Shown one piece after another: positions 40,266 through 50,034 of a DNA stretch of 50,108 nucleotides (position 1 is its first letter; the number at the start of each line of letters is the position of its first letter). The notes below the pieces were generated by a model. It ran no database searches and was not told the origin of the DNA. It saw only the letters and a list, made by a program, of their open reading frames with translations. Made by a program: the position numbers and the translations under genes. The DNA lies in NCBI GenBank assembly GCA_900290245.1, contig OKRB01000046.1, forward strand, positions 65,098 through 115,205, given 5' to 3'. This DNA comes from Candidatus Sulfuritelmatomonas gaucii. Its GTDB lineage: Bacteria > Acidobacteriota > Terriglobia > Terriglobales > Acidobacteriaceae.

Positions 40266-43154
40266 TTATTGGCTTGCGGCGCCTGCGCTTTCCTTGCCGG
40301 CGCTCAGCATGTTGGCCAGCAGCCGGTAAGCGCCGGGCACGAGCTCGGGGAACTGCCGATAGAGTGCGAACGCAACATAAATATAAGTTCCCTTGCCGCT
40401 ATGCAGCAGAAGCAAGCCGCCCTTCTGCGGATCCTGTCCAGGATCGGCCGTCTCAGTCAGCGCCGTGTAACCTTCGTCCCAGTGATCCGGGAAGCCATGC
40501 CCGCGCTCCTCGAGCCATCCGTCGAAATCGGAGGGCGTAATCTTGTTGGGCCAATTGAGCAGCGGATTGGCGGGATCCAGAAGCTTCACCTGCGACTGCT
40601 CATCCACCACGCGCTCCGGCATGCGGTCGAGCGTAATTGGCAAAGGAGCCGGGAATGTCCCGCCCTGATATTGCACAATCAGTGTTCCACCCTGCTCAAG
40701 ATAGGCATTGAGCCGCGGCTGCGCGGTGGCCAGCCCAGGCATCGACGAGTAGGCACGAATGCCGATCACGATCACATTCCACTGCGAGAGATCGCCCGAC
40801 ACCAGTTCCGAGTCTGAGATCATGTGCGGCTGGAAGCTCAACGCCCCGATGGCATCAGGAACCGTATCTCCGGTGCCCATGATGTAGCCGACATGCAGAC
40901 CGGGCGCAACGCGCACATCTACTTTGCGGGTTTTCAACTCGGCGAGTTCATATTGATTCGTGGTCCGCAGGCCGGGATATGCGACGTTTCGCCACCCAGA
41001 CGCGTAGCTCTTGCCGCCGGACTGTGCCACGGCTTCAATGGAATAGGCACGGGCCTTCACGTCGCCGGCGGGCGAAACTGAAAACATCAACGGCTCGGTA
41101 TCTCCGGCGTTTTTCAACGCGAATTCTCTTTGCGCGGGATCGGAGCGCCAACCCTCCGGCAACTTCAGATCCACGCTCCCTTCAGCAGCATGTTGCGCAT
41201 GAACTGTCACGGTGACTGAAAGAGGCGAGCCATCCAGCGGCAAAATCCGCGCCTCGGGCTCCACGCGCACGCCGATCGCCGGCGTCACCTCCAGCGGCTC
41301 ATACACGCCGCCGACCCCCGTGACATGAGCCAGCGTCTGCACTCCCTTCCCAAGCCGTATGGGAACGCCGTCGAACGTGAACTCCGCCCAGGCAGCCAGA
41401 GGATAGGGTGCAAATGATCGCTCGCGCCACGCCGGATTGGAGATGTCGTAATAGGGCTGCTCCGTGTTGGGCCGCGTGAAAAAGGGCTCGGTCGGTTGGG
41501 CATCGTCCGGCACGCGCACGTGGAATGTCCGGTCGACGACCGGCGCCGCTGCTGTTTTTTCGTCGATCGCGCCGCCGGCATCCTCAATCTTCCACGGTTC
41601 ACCGTCACTCGTTTCCAGCCAGACCCGGCTGAGCCGCGCCGCGTCCATCCCCTGCGCCAGATGTGCGCGCACGCCGAATTCTTCACTTGGCCACACGCTC
41701 CGAGCGCTCTCGCCAGCTGAGGAGCTGCGGCCTCCACCGTAACCTTGACCACCTCCGCTGCCAGTCGTGAAGGCAATCAGTTCGAGGCCGAGCAAATCCT
41801 TCAGCGCCTCCTGGAACTGCCCGATCTTCGCGCCCAGTTCCAGCTCCAGACCCGCTTTCGATTCGTCGTCCAGATTGCTCGCTTTCACTCGCGTATAAAG
41901 ATCGAGCGTGTGCGCGTAAATCGGCGCGAGCTGGTGCGCGCCGGCGACGCCAGTCTCGTTTGTGCAATCGCTCTCGAAGGCATCTAGATCCTTCTGGATG
42001 TTGCGCAGCCCATCTCTGAGCCAAGTGGGCGGAGCGCTTCCGCCCAAGCGCGCCAGACCCGCGATGTTCGTATCAATATTGACTTGGCGATTCTGAAACA
42101 AGCTGGCATCGCCCGCGCTGTTGTTTGTAGCGGCGGCCGATGGCGCGACAGCCCACAGGTGATAATTCGCATCATCGGGCTCGCTCAGCGCCGGATTCGC
42201 TCCGCCGTACTGCGACTTCTGCTCGCCCCAGCCCTGGCGCGCGATCTGAGTATAAGTACGGCCCAGCACCGGATCCCACGTGCCCACTGGAATGGTTACA
42301 TCGGCTTTGGGTGCGCCTTCGAGCCACTCGCCGGTGACGTAATTGTGGAATTTCGCCGACGCCCATTTTCCCGTTGCGTAATCGAACATCTGCCGATTGG
42401 TGACCGGTGCAAAGGGCGCACGCGAATAGACTGCCAGCGGCTGCCAGGGCTGCAGTCCATCTTTCAACTGGTCGGGAAACACCTTCGGGTCGCCCGCAAC
42501 CTTGAACGCTTCCTGCGCAATTTCGCCCGAGACCTGGTGCTGCCCGTGGCCGTCGGTCACTCCGCCCACAAAACTGGACATGATGATCTGGGGCCGCTCC
42601 TTGCGCACCGCCAGCACGGCGTCGTAAAGCACACGCTCATGGCCCCACTTCGCAAATGCCTCTTCCTGGGTCTTTGAGAAGCCGAAATCGACCTCAGTGC
42701 CCCACAGTTCCTGCGTTGCACCGTAGTATTCGTCGGCCTTGAGGAGCTCATTGGTACGAATCAGCCCCAGCGCGTCGTAGCTCTCGGCTGACATCGCGTT
42801 CTGCCCGCCTTCGCCGCGCGTGAGCGTCAGCAGCGTGACGCGCGCCCCGAGGCCGCGCGACAAATACGTCATCAGCGCGCCGTCTTCATCGTCAGGATGC
42901 GCCACGATAACAAGCATGCTGGCGGTGGTGCGCAGGCGCTTCAGCGTCTGTTCCAGATCCGCGGCACCGCGGTCTTCGGGCAACGGCAATGCCACTGCCG
43001 ATGGATCAGGCGACGGAACCTGGGCCAGCTCGTCGACAGCCGATAACGGCGCCGTCTGCTGCGCGCCAAGCAATACAAAGCCCGCGCAGGCAAGCAGTCC
43101 GGCGATCGATACTCCCACAACCGTTCGGTGCAATTTTCGGGGATAGAAACGCAT
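40266..43154 (-). CDS. Secreted PIG-L family deacetylase (large form)
   Basis: About 962 residues from ATG 43154 (the frame extends to a TTG at 43178). A hydrophobic signal or anchor is at about 10-30 (VVGVSIAGLLACAGFVLLG). The PIG-L/LmbE zinc deacetylase domain follows, with AHPDDE at 85-90 (zinc ligands and catalytic Asp) and GHGQH, the third ligand region, about 130 residues later. Such domains deacetylate N-acetylglucosaminyl conjugates. After a helical middle come beta-sandwich modules and, near residue 800, a segment (GGTLIVQYQGGTF) like ThuA/glutamine amidotransferase folds. Exported large PIG-L proteins probably act on polysaccharide or glycoconjugate. Substrate unknown. Confidence 0.87.
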   Translation of the reverse strand: MRFYPRKLHRTVVGVSIAGLLACAGFVLLGAQQTAPLSAVDELAQVPSPDPSAVALPLPEDRGAADLEQTLKRLRTTASMLVIVAHPDDEDGALMTYLSRGLGARVTLLTLTRGEGGQNAMSAESYDALGLIRTNELLKADEYYGATQELWGTEVDFGFSKTQEEAFAKWGHERVLYDAVLAVRKERPQIIMSSFVGGVTDGHGQHQVSGEIAQEAFKVAGDPKVFPDQLKDGLQPWQPLAVYSRAPFAPVTNRQMFDYATGKWASAKFHNYVTGEWLEGAPKADVTIPVGTWDPVLGRTYTQIARQGWGEQKSQYGGANPALSEPDDANYHLWAVAPSAAATNNSAGDASLFQNRQVNIDTNIAGLARLGGSAPPTWLRDGLRNIQKDLDAFESDCTNETGVAGAHQLAPIYAHTLDLYTRVKASNLDDESKAGLELELGAKIGQFQEALKDLLGLELIAFTTGSGGGQGYGGGRSSSAGESARSVWPSEEFGVRAHLAQGMDAARLSRVWLETSDGEPWKIEDAGGAIDEKTAAAPVVDRTFHVRVPDDAQPTEPFFTRPNTEQPYYDISNPAWRERSFAPYPLAAWAEFTFDGVPIRLGKGVQTLAHVTGVGGVYEPLEVTPAIGVRVEPEARILPLDGSPLSVTVTVHAQHAAEGSVDLKLPEGWRSDPAQREFALKNAGDTEPLMFSVSPAGDVKARAYSIEAVAQSGGKSYASGWRNVAYPGLRTTNQYELAELKTRKVDVRVAPGLHVGYIMGTGDTVPDAIGALSFQPHMISDSELVSGDLSQWNVIVIGIRAYSSMPGLATAQPRLNAYLEQGGTLIVQYQGGTFPAPLPITLDRMPERVVDEQSQVKLLDPANPLLNWPNKITPSDFDGWLEERGHGFPDHWDEGYTALTETADPGQDPQKGGLLLLHSGKGTYIYVAFALYRQFPELVPGAYRLLANMLSAGKESAGAASQ

Positions 43155-43249
43155 CACCGACAGTTTACAATCCGGCAACCGGGAAGGGGCCCGTGTATTT
43201 GCGAGGCTCGCGCGATTTTGCGCGCAGGACGGTATCGGCAGATCCGGCT

Positions 43250-44206
43250 TTACCGCCAGTCGTCGTGCACGTCCGACAGCCCCTGGTTCACTGCGGCCTC
43301 AAAACCGGTATGTTTCTTGATGAAGATTTCGCTGAAGTGCCGGTCCTGCCGCAGGAGGATCGCCTGCAAACGCACCAGCTCGAGGAGCGCCAGAAACATC
43401 GCGATCAACGCCTTCTCAGAGCGTGTGTGGCTCAGCAGGCGGCGCAACGCCACAGGCTTTTCCTCCATCGTCAGGCGCCGCGTGAGGAACTGAATCATCT
43501 GGCCAACCGTCACCGTATCCTCTTGCACATCGATGATAGGCCGGTTGCGCGCGCGATCCAGGATGTCGCGGAAGACGCGAACCAAATCAGTGGTGTCCGC
43601 GGCAATCTCCGGCTCGGCATTCGCGTCTTCGCGGAACTCGCGCACCCCCGGATTCGTCCAGCTGGCCGCCTCAAGCATTTGCCGCTCGTGCAGCATCTGT
43701 GCCGCATTTTTGAAGCGCTCGTGCTCCAGGAGCCGCTCCACCAGCTCGCGCCTTGGATCCTCGGCCAATTCCTCGGGCCCGATCGGCGCGCGGGGCAGCA
43801 GCATCTTGCTCTTGATGTGAATCAGCAATGCCGCCGTATAGATGAATTCGCCGGCCACATCCATATCGCTGGCCCGCAGGTGCTCGACGTAGGCCAGGAA
43901 CTGCGCCGTAATTTTGGCGATGGGGATGTCATATATGTCGATGTCCTGCTTGCGAATCAGATCGAGCAGCAGATCGAGCGGCCCATCGTACACCTGGCCC
44001 ACCATCACCGAAAATGGCGACTGCTCGGCGTCTTGGCCGCGAGCTTTGAGCGCCGCGGCAACTTTTTCAGCGGTGGTTGGCTCAGCCGAAGAATTTGCGT
44101 CAGCCGGCGAAGCAGGAGCTGGCGGCTGCGCAGGAACACCCTCAGCGCCCATCGCAGCGTTCGCGTCGCCTGGATTCTCTTCGGGTTGGTCTGAATCGTT
44201 CGTCAA
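43250..44206 (-). CDS. scpA: Segregation and condensation protein A
   Basis: A 318-residue kleisin subunit of the SMC-ScpAB condensin. The N-terminal 60 residues are a disordered Pro/Ala-rich extension not seen in most ScpA proteins. The conserved core starts at VMVGQVYDGPLDLLLDLIRKQDIDIYDIPIAKI, followed by EFIYTAALLIHIKSKMLLP, and the C-terminal winged-helix ends with RSEKALIAMFLALLELVRLQ. It bridges SMC heads and recruits ScpB. It follows trpS by 39 bp on the same strand, a frequent arrangement. ScpB is not in the window. Confidence 0.95.
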   Translation of the reverse strand: MTNDSDQPEENPGDANAAMGAEGVPAQPPAPASPADANSSAEPTTAEKVAAALKARGQDAEQSPFSVMVGQVYDGPLDLLLDLIRKQDIDIYDIPIAKITAQFLAYVEHLRASDMDVAGEFIYTAALLIHIKSKMLLPRAPIGPEELAEDPRRELVERLLEHERFKNAAQMLHERQMLEAASWTNPGVREFREDANAEPEIAADTTDLVRVFRDILDRARNRPIIDVQEDTVTVGQMIQFLTRRLTMEEKPVALRRLLSHTRSEKALIAMFLALLELVRLQAILLRQDRHFSEIFIKKHTGFEAAVNQGLSDVHDDWR

Positions 44207-44245
44207 TGCTGTCTCTACTTCCGGTTTCCGACCCAGCCGCGAGCA

Positions 44246-45280
44246 TTACGCTCCGCGCACCGTGGTCAGCGCCATCTGCATCGCATCGCGGACTTCAACC
44301 ATCGTCTGCTCGGCGCGAACGGCTGCTTTCCGCGAACCATCCTCTACAATCTCGATCGCCTGCCCCTCAGAGATGCCCGACCGCCGCGCTTGAATGGGCT
44401 CGAGCACCTTCATAAGGCCGTCAGCCGCCCAGCTCTTGCATTCGATGCATCCAATCCCCGCCGAGCGGCAGCCCTCGTACACCTTGGCCATGGTTTCCGG
44501 CGTCGAAAACAGCTTGTGCAAGTCCCCCACGGGGCACTTGTCGGGATCACCAGGGTCCGAGCGGCGTATCCGCGCCGGATCGGTCACCATGGTTTTCAGC
44601 TTTTGCCTTACAACCGGCTCGGGATCGCTCAGAAGGATGGTGTTGCCGTAGCTCTTTGACATCTTGCGGCCGTCGGTTCCCGGCAGCTTGGGTGAAGGCG
44701 TCAGCAGCACTTTCGGTTCGGGCAGTACCTCGCGCCCGTCCACCTTGTAGAACTGGTTGAACCGTCGCGCAACTTCACGCGTCAGCTCCACGTGCGCCTG
44801 CTGGTCCTGGCCCACGGGCACGAAATCGGCTTGGTAAATCAGGATGTCTGAAGCCATCAGCACGGGATAACCCAGGAACCCGTATGTCGTCAGGTCTCTG
44901 TTGGTCAGGTTTTCCTGCATCTCCTTGTAACTGGGCACGCGCTCGAGCCAGCCCAGTGGAGTGCTCATGCCCAGCAGCAAAGCAAGCTCGGCGTGTTGCA
45001 GCACGCGGCTCTGCAGAAACAGCACGCTCTTCGCCGGGTCCAATCCCGCGGCGAGGTAGTCGAGCATCACCTCGATCGTATTGGGTGCAATCTGGCTCGG
45101 GTCGGCGTAGTCCGTGGTGAGCGCATGCCAGTCGGCAATGAAAAAATAGCATTCGTACTGATCCTGCATCTTCACCCAGTTGGCCAGCGCGCCCATGTAG
45201 TTGCCCAGGTGGAGCTTTCCCGTGGGACGCATGCCGCTGAGCACACGCGCGCGGTGCGATCGGTTTGCGGACTCAGACAT
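44246..45280 (-). CDS. trpS: Tryptophanyl-tRNA synthetase
   Basis: A 344-residue class I synthetase. The HIGH-equivalent motif is HLGNY (24-28), the KMSKS loop is KMSKS at 206-210, and the Trp-specific VGQDQQAHVELTREVARRFN follows the tryptophan pocket at about 156-175. Length is normal (about 330-345). Start MSESANRSHR. It is upstream of scpA in the same direction and is preceded by a terminator-like hairpin (45310-45329) that separates it from the site-2 protease gene. Confidence 0.97.
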   Translation of the reverse strand: MSESANRSHRARVLSGMRPTGKLHLGNYMGALANWVKMQDQYECYFFIADWHALTTDYADPSQIAPNTIEVMLDYLAAGLDPAKSVLFLQSRVLQHAELALLLGMSTPLGWLERVPSYKEMQENLTNRDLTTYGFLGYPVLMASDILIYQADFVPVGQDQQAHVELTREVARRFNQFYKVDGREVLPEPKVLLTPSPKLPGTDGRKMSKSYGNTILLSDPEPVVRQKLKTMVTDPARIRRSDPGDPDKCPVGDLHKLFSTPETMAKVYEGCRSAGIGCIECKSWAADGLMKVLEPIQARRSGISEGQAIEIVEDGSRKAAVRAEQTMVEVRDAMQMALTTVRGA

Positions 45281-45309
45281 GGGGCGTATCGATCCCTCGG
45301 CCGCGACGG

Positions 45310-45329
45310 AAAAAGCGCGGCCGCTTTCT
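45310..45329 (-). terminator. Terminator-like hairpin between site-2 protease and trpS
   Basis: On the minus strand: AAAGCG-GCCG-CGCTTT followed by TT, a 6-bp stem with a short T-tract, located 62 bases after the end of the protease gene. It is weak but well placed. Confidence 0.5.
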
Positions 45330-45390
45330 AAGCAAAATCGTTCAAAAACCTCTATCCATTGTATCGGGAGGGGTCGGGGTAGCGACGTTT

Positions 45391-46098
45391 CTAAATGCTC
45401 ATCAGCGCCGTAAAGATCAGGCCAAGCGATGGACCAATCAGCAACCTGAGGATAAAGCCGCCCACGACGATCATAAGAAGATAACTAATCCAGATATTGA
45501 TCCGATCGAAAACCTGCACAGCGCCATAGGGCAGCATGTTACGCAGCACGCGGCTGCCGTCGAGCGGAGGGAAGGGCAGCAAATTGAAGAAGAACAGTGA
45601 CAGGTTGACCTCAATCGCCAGCAGCGCCAGCAGGACCAGGGGTTGCAGTCCGCTGCCGATCGCCAGCCCGCCACTCAGGTTTGCATGCACCAGGGCGCGC
45701 CCGCCCGGAACGGCGAAACAGACGACGACCAGGCCGGCAAAAGCCGCCGCCACCAGCACAAGATTCGAGACGGGTCCCGCCAGCGTGGTCAGGTTATCGT
45801 CGCGCACAATCTTCTGAAAGTTGCGCGTGATGACCGGAGTCGGCTTCGCCCAGCCGATGAGGAATCCGCTGAAGAAATTAAATCCCATGAACGGCCCAAA
45901 GATGGCCAGTGCGGGAATCAGCAGGGTGCCAATCGGATCGACGTGAACCATCGGATTGAGCGTGATCCGCCCTTGCAAACGCGCCGTCTGGTCTCCCAAT
46001 CGGGATGCCATCCACGCGTGCGCGCACTCATGAAAGCTGAGGGAAAAAAGCAGAAGAACAAATTCGAAGATGCCAACAATGAAGGCGGTGGACTGCAA
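45391..46098 (-). CDS. Site-2 protease family membrane metalloprotease (M50)
   Basis: A 235-residue protein with about six transmembrane helices. The zinc motif HECAH (H23, E24, H27) is in the first helix and the LDG-type motif FPPLDGSRVL in the later helix provides the third ligand; both are intact. NPMVHVDPIGTLLIPAL is typical of the short 'site-2 protease family' group (FtsH-independent, near SpoIVFB/Rip-like). Such enzymes cleave membrane regulators, but this small form lacks the PDZ domain of RseP. Its target cannot be told. It shares direction with trpS but is separated by a terminator-like hairpin. Confidence 0.9.
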   Translation of the reverse strand: MQSTAFIVGIFEFVLLLFSLSFHECAHAWMASRLGDQTARLQGRITLNPMVHVDPIGTLLIPALAIFGPFMGFNFFSGFLIGWAKPTPVITRNFQKIVRDDNLTTLAGPVSNLVLVAAAFAGLVVVCFAVPGGRALVHANLSGGLAIGSGLQPLVLLALLAIEVNLSLFFFNLLPFPPLDGSRVLRNMLPYGAVQVFDRINIWISYLLMIVVGGFILRLLIGPSLGLIFTALMSI

Positions 46099-46177
46099 CG
46101 ATCTCTCCGATCAACACAAAGATTCAGCGTAGCATAGCGGGTTCGCGAGATATTCCGGCGCGCGTGACGCAGGCATC

Positions 46178-46474
46178 TCAGTTCTCGATGTACTCCCAGA
46201 ACGAATCGGCCAGGTCGGCGCCCAGTTCCGTGGTCATGCGCCGGGCGGCGCGCTCAACCTCTTCCATCAATCCATGCAGGTAATCGCGCGAACGCGAGAC
46301 CGCGGCCACGCCCAGTGTCGCCGATTGCCAGGTCACCGCCTCATCCAGCTCGGCCACTGACACGTTGAAGCTCTGCCGCAGCTGGTCCTTCATCGAGCGC
46401 ACCACCTGCCGCCTGTCCTTGAGCGACTGGGCATGCTCGATGCGGAGTTCGAGAGTCAGTTGCGCAACCGGCAT
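46178..46474 (-). CDS. DUF503 (YlxP-like) protein
   Basis: 98 residues from ATG 46474 (MPVAQLTLELRIEHAQSLK); the frame continues upstream for 18 residues, but the family begins exactly here. The core signature is SLKDRRQVVRSMKDQLRQSFNVSVAELD followed by WQSATLGVAAVS, a ferredoxin-like alpha/beta fold. YlxP-type proteins are usually encoded near infB/rbfA and have been linked to ribosome maturation, but here it lies between a protease and a symporter, so the context gives no help. Confidence 0.85.
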   Translation of the reverse strand: MPVAQLTLELRIEHAQSLKDRRQVVRSMKDQLRQSFNVSVAELDEAVTWQSATLGVAAVSRSRDYLHGLMEEVERAARRMTTELGADLADSFWEYIEN

Positions 46475-46591
46475 ACAAGTGTGGAATTGACACGGACAGT
46501 GTAAGACGGTCTTATGCGGAAGGAACAACTATTTTCGCTCCCAGGTCCGTAAGGGCACGTGTAAAAGCAGGTTGCAATATAGTCCGATCCC

Positions 46592-48025
46592 CTACTCACC
46601 CACCTTCGCCAGTTGCGCGGCGGTCGGCCGCGGCGTCACCGCGCTCACCACAACCAGCGCCAGGACGGCGACGAAAAGCGCGGGAAAGATCGCATCCCGT
46701 TGCGCCAGGATCGGCGGGAACAGCGCCTTCACGCCGGGCGCATCCCACAGCAGCGTGACCACGGTCCCGGTCGCAATGGCTGCTACCGCTCCCCACGCCG
46801 TGGCGCGCTTTGAGTAGAAGGCCGCCAGCACCACCGGCGTGACCGCGGCGGAGTAAATCGTGTACGCGTAGAGCATCTTGGCGAGAATGCTGGGCGCATA
46901 GATGGCCTGGTAAAGCGCCCAGCAGCCCAGTAACACCACCGCAAGCCGCGAAACGATAAGGACGCGTTTGTTGGATGCGCCCGGAGCGATGTAGCGGACA
47001 AAGACGTCCTCGATGAGATTCGTAGCCGGAGAGAAGAGATAGTTTGAGGCCGTAGAGATGACCTTGGCGAAGACTGCGCCCAGCAGCAACGCGCCCATGA
47101 GTGCGGGCAGGCCGTGGCGGGCGGTGTAAGGAATGATTTCGTAGGGTTGACTCGCGACCTCGCCGGTTGAATAAAGTGCGGAGCCAATCACAGCGATGGC
47201 AACGATCAGCGTTTCAAGCACCACGGTGCCGAAAATCCAGCCAACGACGGAGGCCCGAGCTGCCTTCTCGGATTTTGCGGAAAAGAACTTCTGGTACATC
47301 ACCTGGTTGCCGAGCATGAGCAGCATGGTGGGGACGAGAAACTCCATAGCGCGCACGAAGGTGAGGTTGCCGAGAACCTCGAAATGCGTTTCAGGCAGCG
47401 CGGCGTGCAGCCCGCCCCAGCCGCCGGCCTTGGCCAACAGCATGGGCGTGGCGATGATGCAGATGACCGTCACCAGCGAGCCGATAGCCACATCCATGTA
47501 AGCGACGCTCGACATGCCGGCCATGGCCGTGGTGACGATAACGAAAATGGCGATGATATAGGTACCCAGCTCCGGCGTGACTGAGTCGGGAAAGATGAGG
47601 TGCAGCACATTGCCGCCGCCCTTGAACTGGTAGCTGGTGATCGCCACGTAGGCGAAGAGGATGGCAATGGTGGCGAGCACGCGCGCGGTCTGGTTATAGC
47701 GGGCCTCAATCAGGTCAGGCAGGGTGAACTGCGCAAAGCGGCGGGCGCGAGGAGCGATGAAATAGATGAGGAGCAATCCCAGCCAGCCGCCGGCCGGCAG
47801 CCACAAAGCGGCGAATCCGTTACGGTAGGCGTTCTCCGCGCCGGCAAACAGCGAGCCCGCGCCGATCCACGAAGTGAGCAGCGTAAGCACGAGCACGAAG
47901 GCTGAAAGTGAGCGGCCGGCAACAAGGTAGTCGGCCTTCGTCTTCACGCGGAGCGCGCGGAAAAGGGCGACGGCCAGCAGCGTGCCGGCGATCACCACCA
48001 GAACAGCAACATAAAGTGCAGACAT
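46592..48025 (-). CDS. Sodium:solute symporter (SSS family)
   Basis: A 477-residue inner-membrane protein with about 13 helices. Landmarks are KTKADYLVAGRSL near the N-terminus, LLTSWIGAGSLFAGAENAY in the helix forming the Na+ site, GWLGLLLIYFIAPRARRF and LPDLIEARYNQTARVLATI; the later LSTASNYLFSPATNLIEDVF-like segment (KVISTASNYLFSPATN) carries Ser/Thr residues of the sodium site. This matches SSS transporters such as PutP or SGLT-like proteins. Substrate (sugar, amino acid or carboxylate) cannot be told; a nearby glycosidase gene makes a sugar plausible. Confidence 0.88.
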   Translation of the reverse strand: MSALYVAVLVVIAGTLLAVALFRALRVKTKADYLVAGRSLSAFVLVLTLLTSWIGAGSLFAGAENAYRNGFAALWLPAGGWLGLLLIYFIAPRARRFAQFTLPDLIEARYNQTARVLATIAILFAYVAITSYQFKGGGNVLHLIFPDSVTPELGTYIIAIFVIVTTAMAGMSSVAYMDVAIGSLVTVICIIATPMLLAKAGGWGGLHAALPETHFEVLGNLTFVRAMEFLVPTMLLMLGNQVMYQKFFSAKSEKAARASVVGWIFGTVVLETLIVAIAVIGSALYSTGEVASQPYEIIPYTARHGLPALMGALLLGAVFAKVISTASNYLFSPATNLIEDVFVRYIAPGASNKRVLIVSRLAVVLLGCWALYQAIYAPSILAKMLYAYTIYSAAVTPVVLAAFYSKRATAWGAVAAIATGTVVTLLWDAPGVKALFPPILAQRDAIFPALFVAVLALVVVSAVTPRPTAAQLAKVGE

Positions 48026-48156
48026 CCGCGACGTCCCTCGACTGCGTTAGGTGCGATTCAAGCAGTGTACCGGATCGAATCCGCGAATCGGGTGCACAAC
48101 TCCCTCGATGATGTTGTTTTTGCCACCAGGGCGGGTACATTTCCAACCGCTACGCC

Positions 48157-50034
48157 TCACGCCTCAGCAACTTTCAAATACGCCGTGTACGGCTCATCAT
48201 GAATATCGAGGAATGGCTTTAGGCGCAGCGTCTCAGCTCCGGCGCCAACCGCCCATTCATGGCCGCGCGACGCTGCCTGCTTCGCCGCGAGCAGCATGGC
48301 GCGCGTCACGTGTTGCTGGGCCGGGTCAAAACCGCTACCTAAACTGCCGTCCGGGCCACCGTCGCGAAGTGCCATCAGCACCAGCGGCCCCTTCACCAGC
48401 GCCACCACATCCGGATGCTGCGCGTCGACGGTTTCGAGCCGTGTGGCAAAGGGCAGATCCAGCTCGATGCGGTCGCCCGACTTCCACTCCCGTCGAACTT
48501 CTGCGAACGATCCCGCCTCCAGCTTCAGCGAGTCGCGCGTCCCGTTCAATGCGAGCGCGGCACCGCGAGCCCACGCCGGAATACGCAGGAAGATCGAGAA
48601 CGTCGAAGGCCGCGAGGCGGTCACCTGAAGCCGGACCTGGCTGTCGTAGGGATACTCGGTGGTCTGCCGCACGGCAAACTGCGCGCCGCGCTCATTCCAG
48701 CGCAAAGTCGACGGCACATACAAATTCACATAAATGCCCTTCTCATTCTGGAAGTATGCGCTGATCCGGTAATCCGCCGCGATCTGCGGCAGCGTTCCCG
48801 AGCAACATGGCCACTTCTGGCCAAAGAACACCTTCCCACCTTTGTAGCTGTAGTCGGAATAGTAGAACGACTTTCCATCAGCTTGAATCGGCTTTGCGCC
48901 CAGAACCGCGTTGTAGAACACCTGCTCCATGCTGTCGCCGTAGCGCGGATCGCCGGAAATCCTCATGAGATACCGCGCCAGTTTGAAGTGCGCGTAAGAA
49001 CCGCACGGAGTTTCGAAGCTGGCGTGATTCTTGATCAGGCTCTCGCCCAGTGCGCCGCTGCCCGGTGTGATGAAGTGCTCGCTCGGGCCCCAACCGCCAG
49101 TGGCATAGCTCTGCTCCTGCACGAATCCGAACGCGTTCGTAGCCGCGCGCAGATACTTCTCGTCGCTCATGGCGAGATAGGCGACCGCTGCGGAGCCCAA
49201 CGCATTCACGTGGCTGTACGCATGGCGGCCCGGCAGCGCATTTTCGCCTCGCGAAAGCGGATCGAAATACTCATCGAACAGGAATCGTTTTGCAAGATCG
49301 TAGTAACGTCGGTCTCCCGTTCGCTGCCATGCGAGGAAGAAGTTTTCCGGCATGGTGTAGGTCTCGTCCCAGACGCGCCGCGTGTAATCCTCATCCACCA
49401 GGATCGGCGTCTCCTGGTGCGGCATCGCCTTTGGCGGCAAATATGGCATGACTACGTCTGTTGCCTGCGCCAGCACGGCAAGCGCGGAGGGGTGGTTCGC
49501 ATACAGATGCGCGTCCGTCAATCCGATCGAGAGCTTGTCGTAGGTGTAACCCGGGAAGCGATAGTTCTGGTAGAACTTGCCCTCGCGATCGAGCGTGGCT
49601 GCATAGCCGCGAATCATGCGGTCAATCTTTGCGTAGGTAGCATGGTCGCGCGTCACCGCGTACATCCGCGCCAACGCTGAAATCCACTGCCCAAATGGGC
49701 ACGCAGTCGCGAATCCATTGGTCGAATACCATCCGCCGAGCTCTTCTCCCGGAGCCGGCAGCCCCTCGCGGATGCGGAACGGTAGCAGTAATCCGTCTTC
49801 ATTCAATCCGAGCAATCGCGCATGGTTCTCTTCAAACTGTTGTTGCGCGGGACAAGGCTCGAAATCCACCTGGCCGTACGCAACCTCGTTCAGCAACGTT
49901 GGCTTGAATGCCGGCCGCTGCTGGTCGGCGCCGGCCAAAGCCCTCGCCGCACCCCTCGCAGACAGACCCGCCGTCGCTGCCGCACCGCATTTCAGCACGT
50001 CGCGCCTTGACCACCTCCGCAATTGGCTTCTCAT
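48157..50034 (-). CDS. Tat-exported glycoside hydrolase family 127-like protein (beta-L-arabinofuranosidase fold)
   Basis: 625 residues from ATG 50034 (the frame continues to a TTG at 50073). The N-terminus has the twin-arginine motif SRRDVLK at 9-15 and a hydrophobic AAATAGLSA. The catalytic (alpha/alpha)6 domain matches DUF1680/GH127: GGWGPSEHF (E319), ETPCG with E341 and C344, and the Cys pair CCSGT at 410-411. In Bifidobacterium HypBA1 the zinc and nucleophile residues are E338, C340, C417, C418, so the set appears kept, with one extra residue in ET-P-C. The C-terminal 180 residues are beta-sandwich modules. It likely removes arabinofuranose from glycans outside the cytoplasm. It sits at the window edge, transcribed toward the symporter gene. 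Confidence 0.88.
   Translation of the reverse strand: MRSQLRRWSRRDVLKCGAAATAGLSARGAARALAGADQQRPAFKPTLLNEVAYGQVDFEPCPAQQQFEENHARLLGLNEDGLLLPFRIREGLPAPGEELGGWYSTNGFATACPFGQWISALARMYAVTRDHATYAKIDRMIRGYAATLDREGKFYQNYRFPGYTYDKLSIGLTDAHLYANHPSALAVLAQATDVVMPYLPPKAMPHQETPILVDEDYTRRVWDETYTMPENFFLAWQRTGDRRYYDLAKRFLFDEYFDPLSRGENALPGRHAYSHVNALGSAAVAYLAMSDEKYLRAATNAFGFVQEQSYATGGWGPSEHFITPGSGALGESLIKNHASFETPCGSYAHFKLARYLMRISGDPRYGDSMEQVFYNAVLGAKPIQADGKSFYYSDYSYKGGKVFFGQKWPCCSGTLPQIAADYRISAYFQNEKGIYVNLYVPSTLRWNERGAQFAVRQTTEYPYDSQVRLQVTASRPSTFSIFLRIPAWARGAALALNGTRDSLKLEAGSFAEVRREWKSGDRIELDLPFATRLETVDAQHPDVVALVKGPLVLMALRDGGPDGSLGSGFDPAQQHVTRAMLLAAKQAASRGHEWAVGAGAETLRLKPFLDIHDEPYTAYLKVAEA

Noticed and set aside
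42989..44194. 401-codon plus-strand open frame opposite the PIG-L and scpA genes
   Set aside because: Runs through two well-supported minus-strand genes and their spacer; Arg/Gln/His-rich composition typical of a shadow frame.
48415..49680. 421-codon plus-strand open frame opposite the glycosidase gene
   Set aside because: Shadow frame of a GC-rich gene; the minus-strand product has a Tat signal and conserved catalytic residues.
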